From assembly GCA_016705685.1 (NCBI GenBank), contig JADJLB010000001.1, forward strand, positions 620,001-684,000: a stretch of 64,000 bases of DNA, in the 5' to 3' direction. How positions within the stretch are numbered: position 1 is the first letter of the stretch; the number at the start of each line of letters is the position of its first letter. The position numbers were made by a program, and so were the translations under genes. Below are positions 16,842 through 27,400 of the stretch, piece after piece. Under the pieces are notes generated by a model. That model made no database searches, had not been told where the DNA came from, and worked only from the letters and a program-made list of their open reading frames with translations. The DNA is from Propionivibrio sp. (GTDB lineage Bacteria > Pseudomonadota > Gammaproteobacteria > Burkholderiales > Rhodocyclaceae).

Positions 16842-17678
16842 ATGAAGCACACTGAACTGTCGATTGAATTTTTTCCGCCGCAAACGCCCGAAGGCGTGGA
16901 TAAGCTGCGCATCGTGCGCGGCAAGCTGGCGGTTCTCAAACCGGAATTCTTTTCCGTCACTTTTGGTGCCGGTGGATCGACCCGCGACAAAACGTTTTCG
17001 GCGATCAGGGAAATCGCTGCCGAAGGCTATGCTGCCGCGCCGCACCTCTCGTGCATTGGCTCGACGCGTGTGAACATCCGTGAGATTCTTCAGGAATACA
17101 AGACCGCCGGCATCCGCCGCCTCGTCGCCTTGCGCGGCGATTTGCCATCGGGAATGGCCGAAGCAGGCGAATTCCGGTACGCCAACGAACTGGTCGAATT
17201 CATTCGCAACGAGACCGGCGATCACTTTCACGTCGAAGTGGCCGCTTACCCCGAATGGCATCCTCAGGCACGTTCGCCGCGTGACGATCTGGCGGCTTTC
17301 GCCCGAAAGGCCAATGCCGGCGCCAACTCGGCCATCACCCAATACTTTTACAATGCCGACGCCTACTTCCATTTCGTCAATGAAGTGCGTGCGCTGGGCG
17401 TCGCTATTCCGATTACCCCCGGCATCATGCCGATTGCCAACTTCTCCAAACTGGCGCGCTTCTCCGACGCCTGCGGCGCCGAATTGCCGCGATGGATGCG
17501 TCGCAAGCTCGAGGGTTTTGGCGATGATGCCGAGGCCATTCGCGCATTCGGCCTCGACGTGGTGACCGAGCTATGCGAGCGCTTACTTACTGGCGGCGCC
17601 CCAGGGCTGCACTTCTATACGATGAACCAGTCGGTGTTGACGCTGGAAATCTGCCGCCGCCTGAACCTCAGAGCGTAG
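16842..17678 (+). CDS. metF: 5,10-methylenetetrahydrofolate reductase
   Basis: MetF is a cytosolic FAD enzyme reducing methylene-THF to methyl-THF, the methyl donor for methionine synthesis from homocysteine. The 278-residue TIM barrel shows SIEFFPPQTPEG, FFSVTFGAGGSTRD, RRLVALRGDLP, AAYPEWHPQARS and ITQYFYNADAYF, all characteristic. The short bacterial form lacks the eukaryotic regulatory domain, as expected. Its position after ahcY and near metK groups the methyl-cycle genes; it may share the riboswitch-controlled transcript. Confidence 0.96.
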   Translation: MKHTELSIEFFPPQTPEGVDKLRIVRGKLAVLKPEFFSVTFGAGGSTRDKTFSAIREIAAEGYAAAPHLSCIGSTRVNIREILQEYKTAGIRRLVALRGDLPSGMAEAGEFRYANELVEFIRNETGDHFHVEVAAYPEWHPQARSPRDDLAAFARKANAGANSAITQYFYNADAYFHFVNEVRALGVAIPITPGIMPIANFSKLARFSDACGAELPRWMRRKLEGFGDDAEAIRAFGLDVVTELCERLLTGGAPGLHFYTMNQSVLTLEICRRLNLRA

Positions 17679-17682
17679 CGTC

Positions 17683-18045
17683 ATGGCTCGCCCCTTGCCT
17701 GCACTCGTCGATCATGCCTGCGAGCTCTTTGCGCCGCTGGGAACGATCCGCGTCAAGGCGATGTTCGGCGGCTATGGTTTCTACTGTGACGAACTGTTCT
17801 TCGCCATCGTGGCCTATGAAACGGTATACCTGAAAGCGGACGCCGAAAGCTCCGAAGCATTCCGTCAAGTGGGCGGCGAACCCTTCCGCGTGACCTACAA
17901 GGATGGGCGAACAGAAACCATGAATTACTGGACCGTGCCCGACGAGGCCATGGAATCTTCCGCCGAAATGCTGCCTTGGGGGCGGCTCGCGCTTGCCGCA
18001 GCGGTGCGTGGGCGCAAGCCGAAGAAGACGAAAACCAAGCAATAG
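17683..18045 (+). CDS. TfoX/Sxy N-terminal domain protein
   Basis: A 120-residue soluble protein matching the TfoX N-terminal domain: an opening helix (LVDHACELFAPLG), then VKAMFGGYGFYCDELFFAIV and the NYWTVPDEAMESSAEM segment. The C-terminus is lysine-rich (RGRKPKKTKTKQ). The C-terminal TfoX domain of true competence regulators is absent, so a role in competence cannot be assumed. It starts four bases after the metF stop and is probably co-transcribed with it. Confidence 0.8.
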   Translation: MARPLPALVDHACELFAPLGTIRVKAMFGGYGFYCDELFFAIVAYETVYLKADAESSEAFRQVGGEPFRVTYKDGRTETMNYWTVPDEAMESSAEMLPWGRLALAAAVRGRKPKKTKTKQ

Positions 18046-18087
18046 ATACGGGAATCGAGAAGCATGCTCCCGACTATGACTTTTCCT

Positions 18088-18996
18088 CTACCTGCGCGAA
18101 ACCAGCATCACCCCGGCCAGAACCAGTCCGACGCCAGCCATTTGCGCCATCGAGAGCGGTTCGGCGAGCAGCCACCAGCCGAAAGCGATGGTCAGCACCG
18201 GGCCCAGGGTGCCGATCAGCACGGTTGGCGAAGGCCCGATCCGGCGAATGGCTGCCGATAGTGTGAATACCGGCAACACCGTCGAAAACAGGGCCATTGC
18301 GGCGCTGTAGGCGTAGACAGGTAGGGGTTGATTCAAGGCGGATGGGGGCTGCGCGAGAAAAAAGTGAATCTGCGTGGCCAGGGTCGAGACGATCATCGTC
18401 AGTGCCGTGAATCGGGCTGTGCCGAGGCGCTGGATCATCGATGCGCTGCCGGAAAGATACAACGCGTAGGCGAGCGACGAGGCGAAGACGAACAGACCGC
18501 CGATCAGAACCGCATTCGTTTCGCCAACGAATTCAAGGTCATGGAAAAATGCCAGGGCGATGCCGGCATACGTCAGAAGCAGCGCCGCCATTTCCCGTCG
18601 ATGGATTGGCCTGCCCATGAACAGCACGCCGATCAAAACGGTCAGCGTCGGATAGGTGAACAGGATCAGCCGTTCGAGTCCCGCCGAGATGTATTGCAGA
18701 CCGATAAAATCGAAGATGCTTGCCCCGTAGTATCCGAGCATGCCGAGCGCGGCGAGCGTCATCCAGTCGCGCCGGCTGAGCGGAGGCGCCGCACGTCCCG
18801 ACTGAAACGCCACCCAGGCGAACACTGGTAGTGCAAACAGCATGCGCAGCGAAAGCAGCGTTACGGCATCGACCGGAACGACCTGCGGCACGGCATAGGC
18901 AAGCTTGACGAAAATCGCCTTGAACGAGAAGCCGAGAGCGGCGACGATGGCCAGTGCCACGCCAAGACGTTCCGGTGACCAGTGTTTCCAGGGCAT
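18088..18996 (-). CDS. EamA/DMT-family transporter
   Basis: A 302-residue inner-membrane protein with about ten hydrophobic helices in two EamA repeats (first LGVALAIVAALGFSFKAIFV; second starting near TNAVLIGGLFVFASSLAYAL). These proteins export amino acids or other small metabolites; the substrate is not evident. The ATG at 18996 (MPWKHWSPERLG) fits the usual start just before the first helix; a longer frame from 19089 adds 31 non-family residues and reaches towards the divergent LysR gene. The LysR regulator 150 bases away is a natural candidate to control it. Confidence 0.85.
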   Translation of the reverse strand: MPWKHWSPERLGVALAIVAALGFSFKAIFVKLAYAVPQVVPVDAVTLLSLRMLFALPVFAWVAFQSGRAAPPLSRRDWMTLAALGMLGYYGASIFDFIGLQYISAGLERLILFTYPTLTVLIGVLFMGRPIHRREMAALLLTYAGIALAFFHDLEFVGETNAVLIGGLFVFASSLAYALYLSGSASMIQRLGTARFTALTMIVSTLATQIHFFLAQPPSALNQPLPVYAYSAAMALFSTVLPVFTLSAAIRRIGPSPTVLIGTLGPVLTIAFGWWLLAEPLSMAQMAGVGLVLAGVMLVSRR

Positions 18997-19146
18997 ACGG
19001 TAGGCAACCAAAAAAGTGTGCGTTAAATACGAAACCTCTGGCTGGGGCAATTTCCGAGCATTTCGCCAGGAGCGAATATTGATGCGCATTTACAGGCGGC
19101 ACAACTGGTATTATCTGAATAAATAATTCGTCTATAACGAACGCAA

Positions 19147-20046
19147 ATGCGCTACGACCTGACCGACCTCCGTCTCTTCATCGCCATTGCCGAAGCGCGC
19201 AATTTGACGCGCGGTGCGGCGAGTGTTCATCTGGCGCCCTCGTCCGCCAGCCATCGCCTGCGTTTGCTGGAAGAAGAACTGGGAACGCCGCTGTTCGAAC
19301 GCCGGGCGCGCGGTCTTACGCTCACGCGCGCTGGCGAGACACTGCTGCGCAACGCACGGCAGGTCTTCGCCCAAATCGAACAGATGCATGCCGATCTCTC
19401 GCCCTTTGCCGAAGGCGTGCGCGGGCACGTCAGCTTGTGGGCCAACACGCACGCCACGCACACGTTTCTGCCTGACGATCTGGCCGATTTCCTGAAACGG
19501 AACCCGCAACTTTCCGTCAGTCTGGAAGAGCACACCAGCCCCGAAATATCGCTGGCCGTATCGCGGGGCGAAGTTGAGGTCGGCGTCCTGGCCGAAGCCG
19601 ACAGCGCTGCCGAAGTCGAGCTGATTCCCTACCATCGCGACCGGCTGGTGTTCGTCGTTCCCGGAGGCCATGCACTGGCCGCTCGGGCCCGCGTGCGTTT
19701 CAGCGAGGTACTCGACTACCCGTTCGTGATGCTGCATGCGGGTTCGGCGATTCACACGTTTACGATGAACGCGGCGGCTGCGCTGGGCCGACACCTGGAT
19801 GTACGCATCCAGGTCCGCAGCTTCGGCGCGGTGTGCCGGATGGTCGGCGCCGGCGTCGGCATCGGGCTGGTGCCGCGCAGCGCGGTACCAGCGGCGGCGC
19901 TGCCCGAACCCCCGGTGGTCGTTGAGCTCGACGAAACCTGGGCGCAGCGCGATCTGCAAATTTGCGTAAAGCAGCAAACGAAACTGTCGGGGTTCGCGGC
20001 GGCCCTGGTCGATAGCCTGAAGAGCAAAGCAGATGCGGACCTTTAG
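19147..20046 (+). CDS. LysR-family transcriptional regulator
   Basis: A 299-residue regulator with an N-terminal winged helix-turn-helix (residues 1-60; LRLFIAIAEARNLTRGAASV, APSSASHRLRLLEEELG, LFERRARGLTLTRAGE) and a periplasmic-binding-protein-like effector domain (about 90-290). The ligand is unknown. Its divergence from the EamA transporter gene, with 150 bases between, suggests it controls that transporter and itself from the shared region. The start MRYDLTDLRLF is standard for the family. Confidence 0.92.
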   Translation: MRYDLTDLRLFIAIAEARNLTRGAASVHLAPSSASHRLRLLEEELGTPLFERRARGLTLTRAGETLLRNARQVFAQIEQMHADLSPFAEGVRGHVSLWANTHATHTFLPDDLADFLKRNPQLSVSLEEHTSPEISLAVSRGEVEVGVLAEADSAAEVELIPYHRDRLVFVVPGGHALAARARVRFSEVLDYPFVMLHAGSAIHTFTMNAAAALGRHLDVRIQVRSFGAVCRMVGAGVGIGLVPRSAVPAAALPEPPVVVELDETWAQRDLQICVKQQTKLSGFAAALVDSLKSKADADL

Positions 20047-20070
20047 ATCGCGACCGCTCGCCGGCAGTGG

Positions 20071-20430
20071 CTACAGCGGGGTCACAGCGTTGATCCCCTT
20101 GCCTTTGCTGATCACCTTGACGATCACGCACCGGCTCAATGATAGAGTGGAGCGCGTGGTCTGCGGTGTGATCAGCGCCAGACGCGCGTTACCTATTGCC
20201 TCGATAAGGATCAGCCCGGAGCCCTCGATAATCAAGCTCTTGCCTGGATAGAGTTCGAGATCCTGCCCTGGCTGCCCGCGCGGCCCTGGGACGCTGATCG
20301 ACAGCCAGCCGCTTCGGCAGGCGATGCGGTAACCCGAGGCCAGCCGAAGGCTGATCAAACCGCCGTCGGCAAGCTCATAATGTCTTGTCTCCGCAGTTGT
20401 AAACTTCAACAATTCCAATATGTTTTGCAT
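20071..20430 (-). CDS. DUF2917 domain protein
   Basis: A 119-residue protein with a small cupin-like beta region typical of DUF2917: YELADGGLISLRLASGYRIA, GWLSISVPGP, and LELYPGKSLIIEGSGLILIEA. Function is unknown in this family. It is divergent from a MocR-type regulator across 199 bases, an association I recall in other proteobacteria and which suggests regulation by it. No signal peptide or membrane segment is seen. The last 20 residues are unlike the domain and may be lineage-specific. Confidence 0.75.
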   Translation of the reverse strand: MQNILELLKFTTAETRHYELADGGLISLRLASGYRIACRSGWLSISVPGPRGQPGQDLELYPGKSLIIEGSGLILIEAIGNARLALITPQTTRSTLSLSRCVIVKVISKGKGINAVTPL

Positions 20431-20515
20431 GGTGCCGCCAGATTACGGCAGTCTTGTTGGCCGGTAGGGCTACAGAAACCGTGGTGACCGCCATGCTGTG
20501 CTTGATGATTGCCGA

Positions 20516-20543
20516 GCCTGTATTGGTGGCAGGCACAATACAG
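20516..20543. promoter_or_regulatory. Perfect inverted repeat between DUF2917 and MocR genes (candidate operator)
   Basis: CTGTATT (20518-20524) and AATACAG (20537-20543) are perfect inverted copies separated by 12 bases, with GCCTG (20516-20520) and CAGGC (20530-20534) forming an overlapping second dyad. It sits in the middle of the divergent intergenic region. Confidence 0.5.
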
Positions 20544-20629
20544 TCGTCATTGCCACAGCGTGATCCGTATTTGTTGGAAACATCCGGCAGGGATAGGATG
20601 AGCCTGGGAATTGGAACGGGGGAAATGCC

Positions 20630-22060
20630 ATGATCCATGTCGATCGCGATTCGCAGATACCGCTCATGGAGCAAATCGTCAGCCAGTTCGCCGGGTTGAT
20701 TCAGGATGGGCAACTGCCGCCGGGGACCCGTCTGCCATCGATACGCAAGCTGGCGTCAATGCTTACCGTCAGCGCCGCCACCGTGGTCGGCGCGTATGAC
20801 CGACTGACGGCGCGCGGGTTGATCGAGTCGCGTGCGGCGTCGGGATATTTCGTCGCGCTGGTGCGCCAGCATTTGCCACGCCTTCCGCGACCGGCCGCTT
20901 CCCGTGTCGAGATCGATGCGATCGGCCTGATGCGCGGCCTGCTGCGCCGTGCGGAAGGGTTAACGGCAGTCGGCAGCGGCTACCTGCCGGCGCAGTGGCT
21001 GGAGGATATGGTCAACACCAGGCTGCTGGCGCGCGTGGCCCGCAAGGGAAAACGTTTTTATGCGCAACCTGCGGCACCTGAGGGTTACCCTCCGCTGCGC
21101 AACCAGTTGGCGCTCAAGCTCGGCATGATGGGCATTCCCGCCTCACCCGATCACTTGCTGACTACGTTCGGTGTAACACACGGGTTCGACCTGATCTGCC
21201 GGGCTCTATTGTCTCCGGGAGAAACCGTTGCCGTCGAAGAACCGGCTTATTTCGGGTTGTATGCGCAATTGCGTTCACACGGCATCAAACTGGTGGGCGT
21301 TCCACGACTGGCCAACGGCCCGGATCTGGCAATCCTGGACCAGGTTTGCGAAACCCACCGGCCGCGCCTGTTCTTTACCCAGACGCTGTTGCACAACCCG
21401 ACAGGAGGATCGATTGATGCGGCCAATGCCTTCCAATTACTGGAGCTTGCGCATCGGCATGGGTTCATGATTGTCGAAGACGATGTGTATGGCGATCTGC
21501 ACAGCATGGCCAACCCCTTGCGTCTGGCGCAGGTGGACCGGCTGGAGCGGGTCATCTTTCTGGCCAGTTTTTCCAAGGTCATGTCGCCGGCGATTCGCGT
21601 GGGCTACATGGCGGCGGCACCACACCTGATCGAACTTTTTCTCGATCAGAAGTTGCTGTCGGTGCTTACCACCTCGGAGTTCGATGAACGGCTGGTGCAT
21701 GAACTGCTCAGCGACGGCAGCTACCGGAAGCATCTCGAGCGCTTGCGTCCGAGACTCTCGCACTCCCGTGCCAGCGCCGTGCGCGGTCTGCGCGATGCCG
21801 GTCTTGAGCCTACCCTGGAATCCGAAGGTGGCCTGTTCATTTGGGCGGCACTTCCGGAGAAAACGGACTTGCAGGCACTTGCCGAGGATGCCGCAAGCAA
21901 CGGATTCCTGCTTACGCCCGGCGATGCCTTCTTCCTGTGCCAGCCCCAGCGCCCGATGCTGCGCTTTTCGGCAGCCGCGGCCAACGACGAGCGCCTGTTC
22001 GAGTATTTCCGCAAGCGTTTGCCCTTGCTGACTGATATTCGATCCGGGCTGAAAGTTTGA
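20630..22060 (+). CDS. MocR-type regulator (GntR helix-turn-helix fused to aminotransferase-like domain)
   Basis: A 476-residue protein with a GntR winged helix (residues 1-75; IPLMEQIVSQFAGLIQDGQL, GTRLPSIRKLASML, GLIESRAASGYFV) followed by a fold-type I aminotransferase-like domain. The PLP lysine is K316 in FLASFSKVMSPAIRVGYM, with NPTGG and VEDDVYGD upstream, so PLP binding looks intact. MocR proteins sense PLP or amino compounds and regulate neighbouring genes. The divergent DUF2917 gene is the likely target. GGGGGAAA lies just before the ATG. An alternative is a true aminotransferase with a DNA-binding domain. Confidence 0.9.
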   Translation: MIHVDRDSQIPLMEQIVSQFAGLIQDGQLPPGTRLPSIRKLASMLTVSAATVVGAYDRLTARGLIESRAASGYFVALVRQHLPRLPRPAASRVEIDAIGLMRGLLRRAEGLTAVGSGYLPAQWLEDMVNTRLLARVARKGKRFYAQPAAPEGYPPLRNQLALKLGMMGIPASPDHLLTTFGVTHGFDLICRALLSPGETVAVEEPAYFGLYAQLRSHGIKLVGVPRLANGPDLAILDQVCETHRPRLFFTQTLLHNPTGGSIDAANAFQLLELAHRHGFMIVEDDVYGDLHSMANPLRLAQVDRLERVIFLASFSKVMSPAIRVGYMAAAPHLIELFLDQKLLSVLTTSEFDERLVHELLSDGSYRKHLERLRPRLSHSRASAVRGLRDAGLEPTLESEGGLFIWAALPEKTDLQALAEDAASNGFLLTPGDAFFLCQPQRPMLRFSAAAANDERLFEYFRKRLPLLTDIRSGLKV

Positions 22061-22233
22061 GCCTGAATTTCGTCGCATCCGCTGAATCGGAAATGTAGAC
22101 CGCGAGGATGGTTGTTGGCGCGGCAAAAACAGGCCAAACCGGGTCTGCGTTGAGCCAAAGATAAGCTTTCGAGTATGGAATGGCTGTGATAGCCTCGGAA
22201 ACCTGTTTTACTCGAATATGCCTTTCGTTCCCG

Positions 22234-23964
22234 ATGAAGTTATTTTCCTGTCTTTCGCTACGCCAGTGGCTGACACTGCCCTACATCGCCCTGGTGCTCG
22301 GTGTTGCCGTGCTGATCGGCGCTTTGTCGTACCGCACCGGCAGCCAGACGGTGGATACGATCGCCAACCATTTGCTTCTGGAAACGGTTGCTCGGATCGG
22401 ACAAGCGGTTGACCGGCACGTCGTCGGTTCAGCGGCGGTGCTGGAAGCGGCATTTCCAAATGGCATGGCCGCGCCGGACTCGATCGATGCCGATCTGCCG
22501 GCCTTGCGCACCCGATTCTGGATCGCCACTTCACTGCATATCGACCCGAATAATTACGTTTACTACGGCACTCAGCGCGGACAGTTCTTCGGCTTATGGC
22601 GCTTCAACCTGGAAGATGCCGAATTGCGTGTCAAGTTCCAAGTCGACCAGCCGCGCCAGAGATCCCGGTTCAGCGGTATCAACGGCACGCCGACCGCGCC
22701 AACGTTCGAGCAAAAAATGTATGAACCACGTGAGCGGCCTTGGTACAAATCCGGCGAAAATAACCTGTCGCACACCTGGACATCGATCTATATCGACTTC
22801 AGCAGTGCCGAATTGGTGGCTACCCGAGCAAGGCGCGTACTCGATTCCCACGGGAGGTTTCAGGGTGTGGTGGCGACCGATCTGTCGCTAAAGCGGCTAA
22901 ATGACTTCGTGCGCAAGCTTAGTCTGAGCGACCACGCGGTAGCCTTCATCATCGAACCGGACGGCAAATTGATCGCCTCATCGCGCAGTCCCAACACGGC
23001 GATCCAGGCGGATGGGAGTAATGCCCGTATCAGCGTTGCCGATAGCGACAATGCCTTGCAGCGAGTGGCCTATACGCAGATGCAGCGCTTTGTCGCGGCA
23101 GGCAACAAGATCGAAGGTGCGATCACCCAACGCTTCACCGGGCCAAACGACGAGATGGTGGAACTGGCTCTGGATCGCGTGCGGGACGCCGCCGGGCTGG
23201 ACTGGGTAATCGTGGTGGCCGTGCCGCGCAGCGACTTCATGCAAGGTGTTACAGCCAATGTGCAGCGCACGATTTTGATCGGAGTATTGGGTGCGCTTGC
23301 GGCGGTGGCCCTCGGGCTGAGCATTCTGGGTTGGGTCGTCCGCGATATCAAACGACTCACACTGGCCGCACAGGAAGTTGGCGAAGGGCGTTTGGAAGTG
23401 CCGCTGGAGGTATTTCGCAACGATGAAATCGGCACCCTGGCCAACACGTTTCGCCACATGCAGCATCGCTTGCGGACGGATATGCTGACCGGTCTTGGCA
23501 ATCGGGACGTGATGATCCGAAGCATTACCAGTCGGATCGAAAAGGCGCGTCGAACCGGCGATTCGATGTCATTTGCGGTGCTGTTCGTGGACCTGAACAA
23601 TTTCAAACTGATCAACGACCGGTTTGGTCACGATGCGGGCGACCGCGTGCTGATGGAGATCGGCAATCGCTTGCTTAAAGCGTCACGCAATTGCGATCGG
23701 GTGGCACGCTATGCGGGCGATGAATTCTTGCTGATGATCAACGATATTCCATCGCGCCAGGTGGCCGAGCAGATCAGGTTGCATGTCGAGGAATTGCTGC
23801 GCGAACCTTTGCAATCGGTAGATTTGCCTTCGCTCGCCGTTGATGGACAGTTCAGTGGCTCGGTAGGAATGGCCTTCTACCCCGACGACGGGGACAACGC
23901 CGATGAGTTGATCAAACGCAGTGATCACGACATGTTCGAACGAAAACGCGCGTTGCGGGTGTAA
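22234..23964 (+). CDS. Membrane diguanylate cyclase (Cache-like sensor, HAMP, GGDEF)
   Basis: A 576-residue inner-membrane protein: first membrane helix about 15-35, a large periplasmic sensor of dCache type (about 40-340), second helix about 345-370 (LIGVLGALAAVALGLSIL), a HAMP linker and a GGDEF domain. The active-site loop is AGDEF (494-498) rather than GGDEF, a variant found in active enzymes. An inhibitory RxxD site, RNCD (485-488), sits exactly five residues before it. Cyclic di-GMP synthesis with product feedback is therefore likely. The ATG at 22234 places the basic MKLFSCLSLRQ directly before the helix; an upstream GTG/ATG adds unrelated residues. Confidence 0.88.
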   Translation: MKLFSCLSLRQWLTLPYIALVLGVAVLIGALSYRTGSQTVDTIANHLLLETVARIGQAVDRHVVGSAAVLEAAFPNGMAAPDSIDADLPALRTRFWIATSLHIDPNNYVYYGTQRGQFFGLWRFNLEDAELRVKFQVDQPRQRSRFSGINGTPTAPTFEQKMYEPRERPWYKSGENNLSHTWTSIYIDFSSAELVATRARRVLDSHGRFQGVVATDLSLKRLNDFVRKLSLSDHAVAFIIEPDGKLIASSRSPNTAIQADGSNARISVADSDNALQRVAYTQMQRFVAAGNKIEGAITQRFTGPNDEMVELALDRVRDAAGLDWVIVVAVPRSDFMQGVTANVQRTILIGVLGALAAVALGLSILGWVVRDIKRLTLAAQEVGEGRLEVPLEVFRNDEIGTLANTFRHMQHRLRTDMLTGLGNRDVMIRSITSRIEKARRTGDSMSFAVLFVDLNNFKLINDRFGHDAGDRVLMEIGNRLLKASRNCDRVARYAGDEFLLMINDIPSRQVAEQIRLHVEELLREPLQSVDLPSLAVDGQFSGSVGMAFYPDDGDNADELIKRSDHDMFERKRALRV

Positions 23965-24030
23965 TGATCCTCGACAGCTCAGTCGACCACTCATCTCACG
24001 GCATTGGGCATCGACCGCATCAATCCCATT

Positions 24031-24435
24031 TCAGAGCCCTTCGTTGAAACGTCTGATCTGCCGTCGTGCCTTCTTGCTGGGGCGGCCGTGCAGATCGCTG
24101 CCGGGCGTGGGGGCGAGCCGTTTGAATTCCTTTGCGGCGATGCGGTGTGTGGCGCTCTCCGCCGTTTCGGCATAGAGTAGCTGCGCCTCGCTGGCCGGAC
24201 GACGCTGATCGTTCAAGCCGCAAACCTCGATCGACCACAGCGTGTCGCCAGCCGTAATATCGAGTGTGTCGCCAATGCGCAGTTCGCGTGCCGGTTTGAC
24301 ACCGGTTCCGTTGAGTTTGACGTGACCGGAATGAATCGCTTCCGTGGCCAATGAGCGCGTCTTGTAGAAGCGCGCCGCCCACAGCCATTTGTCGATCCTC
24401 AGGCTTGAGGGCGGCAGCTTTTCAGGCGCAGACAT
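24031..24435 (-). CDS. hslR: S4-domain ribosome-recycling heat shock protein Hsp15
   Basis: A 134-residue RNA-binding protein. The S4 domain spans about residues 12-70 (LRIDKWLWAARFYKTRSLA, SGHVKLNGTGVKPARELRIGD) and the C-terminus is basic (GRPSKKARRQIRRF), exactly the Hsp15 layout. Hsp15 binds free 50S subunits still carrying nascent chains and helps rescue them. It follows the RND pump genes on the same strand with an 18-base gap, probably on the same message by chance of packing rather than shared function. Confidence 0.88.
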   Translation of the reverse strand: MSAPEKLPPSSLRIDKWLWAARFYKTRSLATEAIHSGHVKLNGTGVKPARELRIGDTLDITAGDTLWSIEVCGLNDQRRPASEAQLLYAETAESATHRIAAKEFKRLAPTPGSDLHGRPSKKARRQIRRFNEGL

Positions 24436-24453
24436 GGCGTTGGGAGCCCAATT

Positions 24454-27400
24454 TCACCAGGTATCAGGCATTACCGATCGGCCTTTGCCCGTGGGCGTGA
24501 GGCGATCAAGATAAACATAGATCACTGGCGTCAGGTATAGCGTGAGGAACTGCGAAAGCAGCAGACCGCCGACGACAGCCAGGCCCAGCGGTCGACGCAC
24601 GTCGGCACCGGCGCCGAAGCCGATGGCAATGGGCAGCGTGCCAACCAGCGCGGCCATGGTCGTCATCATGATCGGACGGAAGCGGATCAGGCAGGCATTG
24701 AATATCGCCTCATTTGCTGGCAGTTGCGAGCTGCGCTGCTGGTCGAGGGCGAAGTCGATCATCATGATGGCGTTTTTCTTGACAATGCCGATCAGCATGA
24801 TGATGCCGACAAAAGCATAGAGGCTGAGGTCAACGCGGAAGATCAGCAGGGTGATCAGCGCACCAAGTGCGGCAGAAGGCAGTCCGGAGAGGATGGTGAG
24901 CGGATGAATGAAGCTCTCATACAGAATGCCGAGAACGAGGTAGACGACCAGGATGGCGATCAGCAGCAAAATTCCCAGCCCCTGCAAGGACGCCTGAAAA
25001 GCCTGCGCAGTACCTTGTAGACTGGTGTTGAGTGATGCCGGAATGCGCAGTTCCTGTTCGAGCGACTTGATCCGTTTGACGGCGTCGCCCAGCGAAACAC
25101 CGGGCAAAAGGTTGAAGGACAGGGTGACGGACGGCAGTTGCCCCTGGTGATTGACCGTGAGGGCCTGCGTCTTGCGATTGATGCGCGTGACGGTATCGAG
25201 CGGGATCAGCTTGCCGCTCGATGCGCGGACGTGTAGGCGAGAGAGCATCGACGGGTCATTCTGGAACTCGGGTGCGACTTCGAGAATGACCTGATACTGG
25301 TTGGCGGTACCATAAATGGTTGAAATCTGCCGCGAACTGAAGGCGCTCTGAAGGGCATCCTCGACCTGGCTGAAACTCAGACCCAGCGTGGTGATCTTGT
25401 CGCGATCGACATCAAGCGCAACGACCGGGCTATGGTTGTTGAGGTTGCTGGTCACGTCGACGAAACCAGGCAACTGACGAATCCGGCCCAGTAAAGTGTC
25501 CGTCCATTGATAAAGTTCGGGTAGATCGGTGCTTTGCAGCGTGTATTGATACTGCGCCGCCGTAATTTGGCCACCGATGCGGATGACCGGCGGGTTCTGC
25601 ATGTAGACCTTGATTCCCGGAACGGATGCGAGCCGTGGGCGCAGTCGCTCGATCAGCTCGTCCGGCGAAAGCGTACGTTCGCTGCTCGGCTTGAGAATCA
25701 TGAAAATGGTGCCGGTGTTGGACGTTGGCCGGATACCGCCGCCGCCGATCGAGGACATGAAGGACTGGATATTCGGATCTTCGGCTACGAGCGCCGCGAT
25801 GGCGCGCTGATGCTCGACCATTGAAGCGAACGAAGCGTCCTGCGCGCCTTCGGTAAAGGCGATGATTCGCCCACTGTCGCCGCTGGGAATGAAATCCTTC
25901 GGTACCACGGTGAACAATAGAGCGCTCATACCAAGCGTGGCCACAAATCCGACCATAACCCACCGCGGATGCGCCACGGTCAGGCGCAACGATTTTTCGT
26001 AGCCGACCAGCAGGGCAGCAAAAAAACGCTCGAAGGCCTGGAACAATCGGCCGTGCTCCGCAGTTCGGGACTGTCTCAGATAACGGCTGCACAACATGGG
26101 TGTGAGGGTAAGCGACACAACGCCGGAGACGAGAATGGCGGCACAGATGGTGACGGCGAATTCGTGCAACAGGCGCCCGACGATGCCTCCCATGAAGAGC
26201 ACCGGAATGAACACGGCGACCAGGGAAAGCGTCATCGAAATGATGGTAAAGCCGATTTCACGGGAGCCTTTGATGGCGGCGCTCAAGGGCGAGACCCCCT
26301 GCTCGATGTGGCGGACGATGTTTTCAAGCATGACTATCGCGTCGTCGACGACAAAACCGACCGATAGCGTCAGCGCCAGCAGCGAGAGGTTGTCGATGCT
26401 GAAGCCGAGCACGTACATCACGGCGAAGGTGCCGATGACCGATATGGGCAAAGCCAGCGCCGGGATAATGGTCGCGGAGAGGTTGCGCAGGAAGATCAGG
26501 ATCACCAGGATCACCAGCAGGCCGGCAAGGATAAGGGTGAACTGGACATCGTCGATGGCTTCACGGATCGAGATGCTGCGATCATAAAGCGTGTTCATGC
26601 TGATCGCCGCCGGCAACTTGGCCTGGAAACTTGGCAAAATGCGCTTGATCGAGTCGACGGTCTCGATGGTGTTGGCGCCAGGCTGGCGCTGGATAGCGAG
26701 GACAATGGCGCGCTTGTCAACGTTCCAGCTGGCGAGGCGCTGATTCTCCACACTGTCGATCGGCGTGGCGATGTCATCGAGGCGGATGGGTGCGCCATTG
26801 CGCCAGGCAACGATTAAGGGACGGTAGGCGGCGGCATTGGCCAGCTGCCCGTTGTCCTTGATGGAAAAGGTGCGTCGTTCGCCGTCGATGAGGCCGACGG
26901 GCTGATTGACGTTGGCTTGTGCTACGGCCTGGTGGAGTTCATCGATACCCAGACCGCGTGCGGCGAGCTGGTCGGGGTTGGCCTGGATCCGTACGGCAAA
27001 TTTTTGCGAGCCGTAGATCAATACCTGGGCAACGCCGCTGATGGTGGAAAGGCGCTGGGCCAGCTGTGTTTCGGCGTATTCGTTGACCAAAGGCAGCGGG
27101 AGCGTCGGCGAGGACAGGGCAATGTAGAAGATGGGCGAATCGGCCGGGTTGACCTTGCGGAATGACGGTGGCGCCGGCATATTCGGTGGCAGTTTGCGCA
27201 GCGCGGCGGAAATGGCGGACTGGACGTCCTGGGCGGCGGCGTCGATATTGCGATCAAGGGTGAACTGGAGGGTGATCGAGGTGCTGCCCTGAGCGCTGGT
27301 CGAATTCATCGAGTCGAGGCCGGCGATGGTCGAGAACTGGCCTTCAAGCGGTGTGGCGACAGCGGCGGCCATCGTTTCAGGCGATGCGCCGGGCAGTGCG

